Origin: Deltaproteobacteria bacterium
Lineage (GTDB): Bacteria; Lernaellota; Lernaellaia; JACKCT01
Reading direction: 5' to 3'
Assembly: GCA_020845895.1 (NCBI GenBank)
Contig: JADLEX010000027.1
Span: 1 to 64,000 of the forward strand
DNA: 64,000 nucleotides
Numbering within the stretch: position 1 is the stretch's first letter; each line of letters starts with the position of its first letter. The notes beneath the pieces were generated by a model. The model was given only the letters and a program-made list of their open reading frames with translations, was not told where the DNA came from and made no database searches. Positions 44,898 through 53,415 of this stretch are shown one piece after another. A program made the translations under genes and the position numbers.

Positions 44898-45058
44898 GTT
44901 GTCGTCAGGGTGATTCGGCCCTTTCGAGGGCCCCGGACACCTTCTTGTGGATAAATCGTTCGACAGCCCGGCGCGGGGGATGTTCCAGGGGCGCGGAACA
45001 GAGGAACTGCGTTCTGTCAGTTGGCTCGCCGCCTTTTGAACCTCCGCCGCGCCGGTGT

Positions 45059-46237
45059 ATGGTGTCGCGAATCATCCCGGCGAGTGCGGTGGCGACCCGA
45101 ACCGATCCCGACAAACGCTCATTGCGGCATCCCGCGCGGCGACCGATCCGCGTCGCGGTGCTCGTCGTCCTCGCCTTCGTCGCGACGGACATCGCCCTGC
45201 GCGCCGATCTCGCCCGCCGGTTCGCATCGGGCGCGTTCCGCCTGCCGCGCGACACCAACCTCTTTCTGCGCGAGTACATCGCCTACCTCGGCGAGCACCC
45301 CACGCAACGCGTTTACGTCATCGGCGATTCGGTCATTCAGGGGGTGCGTCTCGCGCCCGGCGAGACCGTGCCCGCCCGCATCGGCGCGCGGCTCCCCGCC
45401 CCATGGAGCGCGGCGAACCTCGGTCTGACCGCGTCGAAGATCCCCGACTTTTTCTACATGACGGGCCTGCTGCGCGCGCAGCCCGGCGACGTGGCCGTGT
45501 ACAATATCAATCCAAAGAATTTCAGCGCATACGACATCGCGCGGCCGCTGCGTTTCTACGATCTCTACGACGCATCGCTCGACCGCGTCGCGGGGTTCGA
45601 TGCCGCCGACGCGCTCGCCATCCCGCCCGACCGGCGCGGTCCTAAGACGCGTGGCGACGCCGTCTCGCGCACCGCAAACTACGCGTGGTTCTTCTTTCGC
45701 AATCGTGACTGGATCAGCGCCGAGCTGCTCGGCACGCACCCGCGCAAGCTGATCGACAGCTACCACCGCGTCTTTGTGTATTCAGGCGTGCGCGGCTCGA
45801 TCGACCGATTGCTTCGCCGCGCGGGTCGTACCGACTGGCGCGAGAAGCGCTGGGACCCCTGGGCGATCGACGTGCTGAAAAAATACTACGACGTGCCGCC
45901 GCTCGATGACGCGAACCCCGTCTTTCGCTTCATCGCGCCGTGCGCACGCATCGCTCGCGAACGCGGCATGACGCCCGTCTTTTTCATGACGCCGATGAAC
46001 CGCGCCTTCGCCGATGAACACGCGCTGGTCGATTGGGCGCGCCACGCGGACAACCTCGCACGCATCCGCGCGGCGACCGAAGCAAACGGCGGCGTCTTCG
46101 TCGACACCACGGATACCGTCGCGCCGGGCGGCTTCGCCGACAACGACCACCTCAACACGGCCGGGGCGGACCAACTCGCCGCCGCGCTGGCGGGCACGAT
46201 CCTTCCGCGATTGGGCGATGACGGAGCCGCACCGTGA
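45059..46237 (+). CDS. SGNH-type acyl-transfer protein (DltD-like partner of MBOAT)
   Basis: A 392-residue protein with an N-terminal membrane anchor (IRVAVLVVLAFVATDIALRA, about residues 29-48) and an extracytoplasmic SGNH domain. Block I is VYVIGDSVIQGVRL (Ser about 91), and the Asp-x-x-His block is NDHLNTAGADQL (about 361-372). The middle contains NINPKNFSAYDIARPLRFYDLYD, where DltD proteins describe the partner site. It overlaps the MBOAT gene by four bases, and a 40-residue microprotein follows, the same trio as dltD-dltB-dltX. Its job is likely transfer of an acyl group to an envelope polymer; the acceptor is unknown. Confidence 0.8.
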   Translation: MVSRIIPASAVATRTDPDKRSLRHPARRPIRVAVLVVLAFVATDIALRADLARRFASGAFRLPRDTNLFLREYIAYLGEHPTQRVYVIGDSVIQGVRLAPGETVPARIGARLPAPWSAANLGLTASKIPDFFYMTGLLRAQPGDVAVYNINPKNFSAYDIARPLRFYDLYDASLDRVAGFDAADALAIPPDRRGPKTRGDAVSRTANYAWFFFRNRDWISAELLGTHPRKLIDSYHRVFVYSGVRGSIDRLLRRAGRTDWREKRWDPWAIDVLKKYYDVPPLDDANPVFRFIAPCARIARERGMTPVFFMTPMNRAFADEHALVDWARHADNLARIRAATEANGGVFVDTTDTVAPGGFADNDHLNTAGADQLAAALAGTILPRLGDDGAAP

Positions 46238-47355
46238 TTCTCGCGACGTGGACCGACGCGCTGATCCTGCTCGCGCTTATCGCGCTGGCACGCCTCGCGC
46301 CGCGAAACCTGCGTCACGGCCTTGTCGCGTGCGCGTCCGTCGCGCTGCTGGCGCGCATCTCGCCCGGGGGCGCGGCCATCAGCTTGGCCGTGGGCGCGTT
46401 CGCGCTTGTGGCCCGGCATCGCATCGAGCGAGGGAGCGCCGGGGCATTCGTGCCCGCCGCGTGCGCCGTCATCGCCGTGCTGGTCGTGTTTCAAACGTGG
46501 GAGGCGATCGACCCAGCCGGGGCGCTACGTCCGCTGGGGCTGTCGTACCTGTGCTTTCACGCGCTTTCTTCATTGATCGAAACGCGGCGCGGCCGGGTTG
46601 CCGGCGCGACGACAGGCGAGGCTGCGGCGCATTTGTTTTTGTTCGCCACCGCGCCCGCGGGGCCGATCAAGAACTTCGATCGCTTTCGCGCGAATCTCGC
46701 CGAACGGCGCGAATGGATCGACGACCTCGCCTTCGGCGCGCGGCGGATTCTGGTCGGCATCGCCAAGACGCGCATTCTCGCCGCGTCGCTCAAACCCATG
46801 ACGGCGGCGCTCGCGCATCCCGCCGACGCCGCGTGGCTCGACCTCGTCCTCGCCGTGTGGGCATACACGTTCTGGATCTATTTCGATTTCTCGGGCTACA
46901 CCGACGCGGCGATCGGCATGGCGCGGCTCGCCGGTTACCGCGTCGAGGAAAACTTCGATCGCCCCTACCTGAAGGCGAACATCCGCGACTTCTGGCGCGC
47001 GTGGCACATGTCGCTCACCGCGTTCCTGCGCGACGCGGTGTACATTCCGCTCGGCGGCAACCGCGCCGGGCGCGGGCGGGAGATCGCGAACACCGCCATC
47101 GTTTTCGCCGCCATCGGCGCGTGGCACGGCTTTGCGGCGCACTACCTGATCTGGGGCCTGTGGCACGCGGTGGGGTTGATCGTTTACCGTGCGTGGCGAC
47201 GCCGATATCCCGCGGGTGCGCCGTCGATCTGGAAAACAGTCGCCGCTTGGGCGCTGACGCTCCACTTCGTCGCGGCGGGCTGGGTGTTTTTCGCCTGCGA
47301 CACACGCACGGCGCTGGCCGTTTTCGCGCGGCTTTTCACGGGGGCGATTCCATGA
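46234..47355 (+). CDS. MBOAT-family membrane O-acyltransferase (DltB/AlgI-like)
   Basis: A 373-residue, about 10-helix protein. MBOAT motifs: FDFSGYTDAAIGMARLAGY (about residues 215-234), FWRAWHMSLTAFLRDAVYIPLGGNR (about 252-275) and the catalytic His in AIGAWHGFAAHYLIWG (about 294). It is shorter than typical AlgI/DltB (about 400-500). It passes acyl groups across the membrane to an SGNH partner, here the upstream gene (four-base overlap). The downstream microprotein gene overlaps its stop (ATGA). Confidence 0.93.
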   Translation: MILATWTDALILLALIALARLAPRNLRHGLVACASVALLARISPGGAAISLAVGAFALVARHRIERGSAGAFVPAACAVIAVLVVFQTWEAIDPAGALRPLGLSYLCFHALSSLIETRRGRVAGATTGEAAAHLFLFATAPAGPIKNFDRFRANLAERREWIDDLAFGARRILVGIAKTRILAASLKPMTAALAHPADAAWLDLVLAVWAYTFWIYFDFSGYTDAAIGMARLAGYRVEENFDRPYLKANIRDFWRAWHMSLTAFLRDAVYIPLGGNRAGRGREIANTAIVFAAIGAWHGFAAHYLIWGLWHAVGLIVYRAWRRRYPAGAPSIWKTVAAWALTLHFVAAGWVFFACDTRTALAVFARLFTGAIP

Positions 47356-47474
47356 GCGTCCTTCGCGAGTTTCTGATCGACCTCGCCCACGCGGCGTTCT
47401 GGTACGCGCTGATCGCCCTCATCGTGCTCTTCACGACCACCGAGAGTCTGTCGTTCCTTTATGTGACGTTCTGA
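47352..47474 (+). CDS. DltX-like MBOAT-associated microprotein (40 aa)
   Basis: The ATG overlaps the MBOAT stop (ATGA). The 40-residue product has one helix (AAFWYALIALIVLFTTT) and ends SLSFLYVTF. Gram-positive DltX, the partner of DltB, is also about 50 residues with one helix and ends FIYNEF-like; the aromatic-hydrophobic-Tyr-x-x-Phe terminus is matched here (FLYVTF at the very C-terminus). Position, size and C-terminal motif together make the assignment plausible. Too short for most gene callers. Confidence 0.7.
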   Translation: MSVLREFLIDLAHAAFWYALIALIVLFTTTESLSFLYVTF

Positions 47475-47609
47475 ACCCTACGCGATTCCGAGCGATTCAC
47501 GGCGTTTGTGACAAATCCGAACAAACCGTGTAGTATGTGGACATTCAGGGCGAAAACATCTCCCAACCGTTTTCGCCGCGTTTTTTTGGGCTTTCCGGGG
47601 TCGTTCGAC

Positions 47610-47837
47610 ATGCGCAACTTCGTCTGGTGGATTCTCGCATTCGCGCTCGCGGCGTCCGCATTCGGCGCAACGTCGTGCGCCGTTGTGCAGCCGTTCGAGC
47701 GCGAGGTGCTCGCGGACCCGATCATGCAGTTCGACTACGACGACCTGGACGCGGCCTACCTCGCCAAGTTGTGCGAGACGCGCGAAGGATCGGCCGGCGG
47801 CCAAGGCGGAGCGTCCGGCGGCTGCGGCTGCAAGTGA
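47610..47837 (+). CDS. DUF4266 small lipoprotein
   Basis: A 75-residue protein: hydrophobic signal (FVWWILAFALAASAFGATSC), then VQPFEREVLADPIMQFDYDDLDAAYLAKLCETREGSAGG and a Gly-rich end GGASGGCGCK. This matches the DUF4266 pattern (a PxERExLADPxMQ core and a C-terminal Gly-Cys cluster). The downstream DUF3570 gene (13 bp away) is its usual partner, and a TlpA gene is close. In other genomes this trio often occurs with the flavin transferase ApbE, which is not seen here. The start ATG 47610 was chosen to give the shortest complete signal peptide. Confidence 0.88.
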   Translation: MRNFVWWILAFALAASAFGATSCAVVQPFEREVLADPIMQFDYDDLDAAYLAKLCETREGSAGGQGGASGGCGCK

Positions 47838-47850
47838 CGGGACGAACAAC

Positions 47851-49059
47851 ATGTCTCGAAATCTTGCACGATCACTCTCGCTGATCCTGACCGTCCTGAT
47901 CGCTTCGGTTTCGTCCGCCGACTCGCTCAAGACGCAGGTGAACGGCTTCGCCGACGACGCGGCGAATTACATCGTCACCGGCGCGATGAAGTACGAGAAC
48001 GAATTCCACGATCATTACCTGCTCGGCGTGAAGGCGGTGGTGGACGGCATTTCGTCGGCCACGCCGCAAAACCGCTATCACGACAAAACCGTGACGGGCC
48101 TTTCCGGCGCGTCGCGCGAGGAACGCCGCAACAAGCTCGGCGGCTTCGTCGGCGGTTACAACTCGGGCACGAAAACCGGGCTCTTCGAGGACACGCCGGA
48201 CATCAGCGACAAACGACGCGTCGAGCTGTCGGCGTTCGGTTCGGCCGAGATCGACGAGACCACACTCGGCGGCGGCTACATGTATTCGAGCGAAAAGAAC
48301 TACCTCTCGAACACCGTGTACGGCACGCTCGCGCAAAACTTCGCCATGCGCAACACGACGCTGGCGGCCACGTACTTCCACAACTTCGACACGGTCGAAT
48401 CGGGCGACGAGGCGATCGGGCGGGCCGAGGATTTTCCCAAGCCCAAGGACGTGGACGGCGTGAACATCGGCCTCACGCAGACGCTGTCGCGACGCGCGAT
48501 CGCGCAGATCGTGGGCAGCGCGATTTTCCAGCGCGGCGCGCTGGGCGACCCCGAGCGCGACATGGATGTGGAGTACGACGGCGACGAGTGGCGGCTCGAT
48601 ATCGAGCGCCTGCCGCACCGCCGCGCGCGCTACGCGGCGTCGGCGCGCGTGATCCACGCGCTGTGGGCGGGCTCGGCGCTCGAGGGCGGGTATCGTTACT
48701 ATACGGACGACTGGGCGATCGATTCCCACACGTTCACAGGCGAATGGCGGCAGTATCTCGCGCCGTGGGCGCTGCTCAAACTCCACGCGCGGTGGTACAC
48801 GCAGTCGGAATCGGACTACACGATGATGACGGCGCGCAACGGCGTCGACGAGTTCTATACCTCCGCGCCTGCGATGCAGAAATTTTCGTCGACGCTCATC
48901 GGCGCGCGCATTGCGCTGATCGATCACGGCAACGCAATCAAGGGAACGCACGTGACGGGCGGCGTCGGCGCGGACGACTACACGCAGACCTCGCGCGAGG
49001 CGGTGGAGGACGGCTACCACGCGGTCATCGGCCGCGCGTATCTCGCCTTCGCGTGGTGA
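47851..49059 (+). CDS. DUF3570 outer-membrane-type protein
   Basis: A 402-residue exported protein with a signal peptide (MSRNLARSLSLILTVLIASVSSA). The body is alternating amphipathic strands (for example YHDKTVTGLSGASREE, FGSAEIDETTLGGGYMYSS, AATYFHNFDTVESGDEA) ending in an aromatic C-terminus (VIGRAYLAFAW), typical of beta-barrel outer-membrane proteins. DUF3570 proteins form a conserved pair with DUF4266. It converges with the TlpA gene 25 bp on. Confidence 0.88.
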   Translation: MSRNLARSLSLILTVLIASVSSADSLKTQVNGFADDAANYIVTGAMKYENEFHDHYLLGVKAVVDGISSATPQNRYHDKTVTGLSGASREERRNKLGGFVGGYNSGTKTGLFEDTPDISDKRRVELSAFGSAEIDETTLGGGYMYSSEKNYLSNTVYGTLAQNFAMRNTTLAATYFHNFDTVESGDEAIGRAEDFPKPKDVDGVNIGLTQTLSRRAIAQIVGSAIFQRGALGDPERDMDVEYDGDEWRLDIERLPHRRARYAASARVIHALWAGSALEGGYRYYTDDWAIDSHTFTGEWRQYLAPWALLKLHARWYTQSESDYTMMTARNGVDEFYTSAPAMQKFSSTLIGARIALIDHGNAIKGTHVTGGVGADDYTQTSREAVEDGYHAVIGRAYLAFAW

Positions 49060-49084
49060 TTCCACCTGGCCTTGGCGTGGTGAT

Positions 49085-49594
49085 TCAGGGCTTGAGCAGG
49101 CCGCGGATGACGGCTTCCATCTTCTCGACGTCGCCGGCCTGATAGCCCCGGTTGACGTGGCGGATTACGCCCGCGCCGTCGATGACGAAGCTCGACGGCA
49201 TCGCATCGACGCCGAACGCCTTCGGGACCGTCTTGCCCGGGTCGAACGCGACGCGCAGGTGCGCGAGGCCGAGCTTCGTTTTCATCCGCTTTCCGTTTTC
49301 GGCCTTGTCGTCGATGCTGACCGCCAGCACCACCGCGCCCGTATCGGCGAGACGCGCCGCGAGCTTGTCCATCTCCGGCAGCTCCTGAAGGCACGGCGCG
49401 CACCAGCTCGCCCAGACGTTGACGAGCACCGGCTTGCCCGCGAAGTCGGCGAGCGTCACCGGCTTGCCGGCCTCATCGATCGCGCTGAACGCCGGGGCTT
49501 TGCCGCCGACCTCCGCCGCAAACACGACCTCGGTCGCGATGCCGGCCAGAATCCCCACAACACACAGCACGATTCCCAGACGCCGAATGGTCAT
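49085..49594 (-). CDS. TlpA-family thiol-disulfide oxidoreductase
   Basis: A 169-residue periplasmic thioredoxin-like protein: signal/anchor MTIRRLGIVLCVVGILAGIATEVVFA, then APAFSAIDEAGKPVTLADFAGKPVLVNVWASWCAPCLQELPEM with the WCAPC active site and a cis-Pro in AMPSSFVID. The ATG 49594 has GGAG seven bases upstream. It converges on DUF3570; in many genomes a thioredoxin accompanies DUF4266/DUF3570, so a role with the Cys-rich lipoprotein is plausible. Confidence 0.92.
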   Translation of the reverse strand: MTIRRLGIVLCVVGILAGIATEVVFAAEVGGKAPAFSAIDEAGKPVTLADFAGKPVLVNVWASWCAPCLQELPEMDKLAARLADTGAVVLAVSIDDKAENGKRMKTKLGLAHLRVAFDPGKTVPKAFGVDAMPSSFVIDGAGVIRHVNRGYQAGDVEKMEAVIRGLLKP

Positions 49595-49649
49595 GCACGA
49601 ACTCCGTCGGAAAATTTCGATCACCAATAGGGCGCGCGCCGGGCGCGGA

Positions 49650-51041
49650 TCACGGATCGAGGGCGTCGCTGGGCGCGACGTGCAGCGACTCGGGATTCAT
49701 CGTCATGCACGAATCCGTCATCGAGAGCTGGCGCACGCGCCGCCACGGCAGGTAGCCGAGTTCCTCGAGGCATCGCCCGCCGAGCAGGTACGAGATGTAC
49801 GTGTTTTGCGCGACGTCGGTCGTAATGAGCGCGGTGCCCGTGGCGGGCGCGCCGTAGCGCAGAAGCAGTCGCGAGGCGTTGCGCAGGTTCGTCGTCGTGT
49901 GCCGCGCGTGGGGATCGACGAGGATGGCGTTCTCGGGAATTCCGTGAACGTCCATCAGGTACTTTTTCATCTCGATCGCCTCGGAGTACGGCGTCATTTC
50001 GGGGTGGACGTGGCCGCCCGAGGTGACGATGAACGGCGCGACGCCCGCCTTGTAGCGCGCGGCGGCCAGATCGCAGCGGAACCCGCCGAGCGGCGACAGC
50101 GGCCGATCGAGCGTCGTCGGGCCATAACCGGGCACCACGATCGCGATGAACCGGTACGCCGCCCAGTCGATCTTCGACATGCGCGCGATGGCCGGCGCGT
50201 TGATGCCGTGATCCATCGGCTCGTAGCGTACGGCCTCGTCGCGATCCTGCGCGAACAGCGCCCCCAGTGCGGACCACGCGAGCGGCTCGTAGAACTTCGT
50301 CAGCTCGGGGTGCTCCTCGGACGCCTCGCGCATGAAGATCTCGAAGTCCACCGCCGTCATGTTCCCCGACGCCGCGAGCACGATGTTGCTCATCGTGCGA
50401 ACGGTCTCGCGCCACGCCGTGACCAGCACGTGCGCGTCGTCGTCGTCCGCCAGCAGCTCGAATCGGCCCGAGGGACGCAGGTGATCGTTCACCGGATCGG
50501 CCATGCGGTCGTCGTCGGCGAACAGGTCATACAGGATCTTCGCGGCGGCGGTGACGTCGGCGTCGGTCCACAGTACCGAATCGACCAGACACGAGACGTT
50601 TGGGCCGCATGATTCCACCGCGTCGCGCCAACGCTGGTCGCGGGCCGCGGAGAGCGCCCGCGCCCGAGCGTCGTTCTTGATCGCCAGCGCCGTCGCCTTG
50701 TCCTTCATCAGCACGGTCAGCAGGTACCAGTTCTTGTCGAGCAGCGTCGAATCGCTGTGCAGCGACTCGTAGCCCAGATCGATGTCGCCGAAGTCGATCG
50801 GCGGCGAGTCGGCGCAGCGCGACGGATCGAGCGCGGGCAACGGCGGGGTCTCGTCGGGGATCGCCGGATCGTCCAGATCCTCGTCGTCGTTGTCGGAGAT
50901 CAGTTCGTCGCCGTCCACGGGCGCGGGGGTCGCGTCGTCGTAGGACGCGGGAACGGCGGTGTCCGCCGCTTCGCCGCAGGCCCATACGCCCACCGCGAAC
51001 GAAAGCAGAAGCGCCGCCAGCGTGAATTCGATCTTGTTCAT
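49650..51041 (-). CDS. YdcF/SanA-like (DUF218) lipoprotein with acidic linker
   Basis: A 463-residue predicted lipoprotein: MNKIEFTLAALLLSFAVGVWAC (Cys 22), an acidic linker (ISDNDDEDLDDPA), and a helical middle region. The DUF218 domain is at about residues 295-410: AIVVPGYGPTTLDRPLSPLG, RYKAGVAPFIVTSGGHVHP, TPYSEAIEMKKYLMDVHGIP and DPHARHTTTNLRNASRLLLRYG. YdcF-type proteins are linked to envelope polymer handling; the substrate is unknown. Its start overlaps the stop of the upstream small lipoprotein gene by four bases. Confidence 0.85.
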   Translation of the reverse strand: MNKIEFTLAALLLSFAVGVWACGEAADTAVPASYDDATPAPVDGDELISDNDDEDLDDPAIPDETPPLPALDPSRCADSPPIDFGDIDLGYESLHSDSTLLDKNWYLLTVLMKDKATALAIKNDARARALSAARDQRWRDAVESCGPNVSCLVDSVLWTDADVTAAAKILYDLFADDDRMADPVNDHLRPSGRFELLADDDDAHVLVTAWRETVRTMSNIVLAASGNMTAVDFEIFMREASEEHPELTKFYEPLAWSALGALFAQDRDEAVRYEPMDHGINAPAIARMSKIDWAAYRFIAIVVPGYGPTTLDRPLSPLGGFRCDLAAARYKAGVAPFIVTSGGHVHPEMTPYSEAIEMKKYLMDVHGIPENAILVDPHARHTTTNLRNASRLLLRYGAPATGTALITTDVAQNTYISYLLGGRCLEELGYLPWRRVRQLSMTDSCMTMNPESLHVAPSDALDP

Positions 51042-51436
51042 GACAGTCCGCAATCCGTGCCGAGGCAGTCGCGGAATTCGGCGCAATCCGTGTGCCCATC
51101 CCAACAGCCCACCACGCACTCCACTTTGTCCTGCCCGCACGCGCCGAGCAGTTCGTTCTGCGTGATGACCTGCCCCTCGCCGTCCACGAACTGCGCCCCG
51201 CACGCGGACACCGAGGTGTTCAGCGCGTCGCGGCAGTGCGTCGTGTCGGAAGTGGGGTCCGGGGAGGGATTCGCCGTGGTGTCGTCAGACCCTGCGTTCG
51301 TCGAAGGGTCGTCGTCCGAAGACGGCGACGCCGATGAGCCCGGCTCCCGTGAGCCGGAATCGTCCTTCGCATTCGAGCAGCCGCCCGCCCCAACTGAGGC
51401 AAGAACGAGCATCAAGACCGCCATCGCTTTGGGCAC
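51038..51436 (-). CDS. Small Cys-rich lipoprotein with low-complexity linker
   Basis: A 132-residue predicted lipoprotein. GTG 51436 gives MPKAMAVLMLVLASVGAGGC (Cys 20); GAGG lies seven bases upstream. A Ser/Asp/Pro/Thr linker follows (residues 21-62). The C-terminal 65 residues carry eight Cys (for example CGQDKVECVVGCWDGHTDC) suited to disulfides. It forms a coupled pair with the DUF218 lipoprotein gene (four-base overlap). No family was recognised. Confidence 0.72.
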   Translation of the reverse strand: MPKAMAVLMLVLASVGAGGCSNAKDDSGSREPGSSASPSSDDDPSTNAGSDDTTANPSPDPTSDTTHCRDALNTSVSACGAQFVDGEGQVITQNELLGACGQDKVECVVGCWDGHTDCAEFRDCLGTDCGLS

Positions 51437-51647
51437 GCCGCAACCTCTGTCAACTACCATCGTGCCGCGACATGCAAATCGTCCGCGCCGTCATCCCCGC
51501 AAATCGGGCACTCGGACACGGACCGGCGGGCGTTTATCACACCCCAAGGCGGATATCAATGGGAATCTTTATGCACCCCATGGGGCTGTGGATAAGTGGG
51601 GCGCGGCCAGGAACGTAATCCCTCGTCCCGTCTCGCTTCGCTCGCTA

Positions 51648-51675
51648 CCCCTCTCCCGTCATGCCGGGAGAGGGG
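51648..51675. repeat. Palindromic intergenic repeat (CCCCTCTCCC family)
   Basis: CCCCTCTCCC and GGGAGAGGGG around an 8-bp loop; same core as the repeats at 1681-1726 and 23838-23905. It lies in the 434-bp gap 51437-51870. That gap also contains a small palindrome GGAGGAAAATTCTCC (about 51775-51792) and the promoter at 51817. Confidence 0.8.
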
Positions 51676-51816
51676 ACTGGCCTTCGTCGCGCCGAATCGG
51701 CTTCGGTCGCGCAGCCGGAGGGAGTGACAGGGTCGCGGTCAGCTCCTTGCTCGTAGAGTCCTTCATGGCCTGACGGGAGGAAAATTCTCCTCGCGCAGAA
51801 TCAAAGCAGGAAAATC

Positions 51817-51845
51817 TTGACAATCCGTGAAGCGATCGGTTACGA
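51817..51845 (+). promoter_or_regulatory. avcD: Candidate promoter of the AvcD-like gene
   Basis: A perfect TTGACA (51817-51822), a 17-bp spacer and TTACGA as the -10 region (weak). The start codon is 26 bp further on, so the leader would be short. In Vibrio the system is controlled by an adjacent RNA (avcI); whether one exists here is unknown. Confidence 0.4.
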
Positions 51846-51870
51846 GTCTCCTTGTCTCCAAGGCCGGAAC

Positions 51871-53415
51871 ATGACGACGACCCACCCTGATCCTCCTACG
51901 CCGCGCGTCATGTTTCAGTATTCCGACGCGGAGTTGGTCTTCGGCCTCGTTGGGGCCGTCGGAACCGACCTCGAGCATTTCCAGGAAAAACTGGAGGCGA
52001 ATCTCAGGGCATTCGAGTACCAGCCCAACTCCGTCAGGTTGAGCGGCATTCTTGGACAACTCGATCCGGAGATTCTGGACACAATCGGTGTCAGGCTGCA
52101 CACGGAGCCGGAGTATCAGCGGCTGAAGACCTATATGGATGCCGGCTCGAAGCTTCGCGCCCAAACCCGCTACGGCGGAATTCTCGCGCTTCATGCGGTT
52201 GCCGAGATCAGCCGGAAACGAACGCAGGCATCGACCGAGTTCTTGCCACGGACGGCACACGTCCTCCGCTCCCTGAAACACGACGAAGAGGTGCGTGTTC
52301 TTCGCCGCATCTACGGTGCGGGTTTTTTTCTCGTCGGGGTGTTCGCCGTCCAGCCGGAGCGCCAACGGCTCCTCGAAATAAGAATGTCGCCCTTGGAAGC
52401 CGAGGAGCTGATTCGTCGGGATGAAGACGAGGGCAGCGAACTCGGGCAAAAGACCCGCGATACATTTGCACTCTCCGACGTGTTCGTTCGAGCCGACCAA
52501 GCCGAGTCGGAACTCGGACGTTTCTTGGAGCTAGTCTTTGGAAACACGACTCTTACTCCTACCCGCGATGAACATGGGATGTTCATGGCTTACGCTGCGT
52601 CTGTCCGTTCGGGGAGCCTCGCGCGGCAGGTCGGCGCAGCGATTATGACACAGCATGGCGAGATCATTGCGACCGGCGCGAACGACGCTCCCATGAAGGG
52701 TGGCGGGTTGTACTGGCCGGGGCTCGGTGATCAACGGGATGCCGTACGAGGGCGAGATTCGAATGACGAGCAGAAAGCACGAATTGTCGTCGAGGTGATG
52801 AAGGCACTGGGGATCGGAGCAGGGCCGACGGGCGCTGAAAGGTCGGACGAAGAAATTTGGGCGGATGGTCGTGAACGCCTGCGAAATACCCAGATCTTGG
52901 ACATCACGGAATACGGTCGGGATGTTCACGCCGAGATGGATGCACTGCTGGCGTGTGCTCGGATCGGAGTGAGTCCGAGAGGTTGCACCCTCTATTGCAC
53001 GACCTTTCCCTGCCACAATTGTGCCAAGCATCTCGTGGCGGCTGGCATCGAAAGAGTCGTCTACATCGAACCCTACCCGAAGAGTCGGGCACTGACGTTG
53101 CATTCCGACTCGATAACCGTCGACCCGCATTGCGCCGGGGAGAAGGTACTCTTCGAGCCTTTCGTCGGAGTCGGACCGCGCCGCTATTTCGATCTGTTTT
53201 CCGTGATGGGGATCAGCACCGGATTTTCGGTTAATAGAAAGAACAGGACCGACGGAACGCCTGTGAAATATTCCCGGCGAAACGGGAAGCCGAAAGTGCC
53301 GTTGCTTCCACAGTCATATTTCGAGCGCGAACGATCCGCCGCCCAGGATATTGTGGAGTTCACGAATTGGCTCGAAAGCACCGCGAGGAGGGTACGCGAT
53401 GAAAGTCCGACGTGA
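51871..53415 (+). CDS. avcD: Anti-phage dCTP deaminase, AvcD/DCD-type
   Basis: A 514-residue two-domain protein. The N-terminal P-loop-like kinase fold starts LVFGLVGAVGTDLEHF (degenerate Walker A, residues 23-38). The C-terminal zinc deaminase domain has the catalytic HAEMDALLA (His about 353) and PCHNC (about 380-384) motifs, preceded by GSLARQVGAAIMTQHGEIIATGAND. This fusion is the signature of anti-phage dCTP deaminases, which drain dCTP to dUMP when phage infects. The ATG 51871 was used; a TTG upstream lies in the promoter. A small gene overlaps its end. Confidence 0.9.
   Translation: MTTTHPDPPTPRVMFQYSDAELVFGLVGAVGTDLEHFQEKLEANLRAFEYQPNSVRLSGILGQLDPEILDTIGVRLHTEPEYQRLKTYMDAGSKLRAQTRYGGILALHAVAEISRKRTQASTEFLPRTAHVLRSLKHDEEVRVLRRIYGAGFFLVGVFAVQPERQRLLEIRMSPLEAEELIRRDEDEGSELGQKTRDTFALSDVFVRADQAESELGRFLELVFGNTTLTPTRDEHGMFMAYAASVRSGSLARQVGAAIMTQHGEIIATGANDAPMKGGGLYWPGLGDQRDAVRGRDSNDEQKARIVVEVMKALGIGAGPTGAERSDEEIWADGRERLRNTQILDITEYGRDVHAEMDALLACARIGVSPRGCTLYCTTFPCHNCAKHLVAAGIERVVYIEPYPKSRALTLHSDSITVDPHCAGEKVLFEPFVGVGPRRYFDLFSVMGISTGFSVNRKNRTDGTPVKYSRRNGKPKVPLLPQSYFERERSAAQDIVEFTNWLESTARRVRDESPT

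Noticed and set aside
44574..44900. yybP-ykoY manganese riboswitch before terC
   Set aside because: The consensus blocks (GGGGAGUAG-type start, GAUGAGACC-type end) were not found on the minus strand.
51817..51870. TTG start adding 18 residues to the AvcD-like protein
   Set aside because: The TTG is the first part of a perfect TTGACA -35 box; the ATG at 51871 is the better start.
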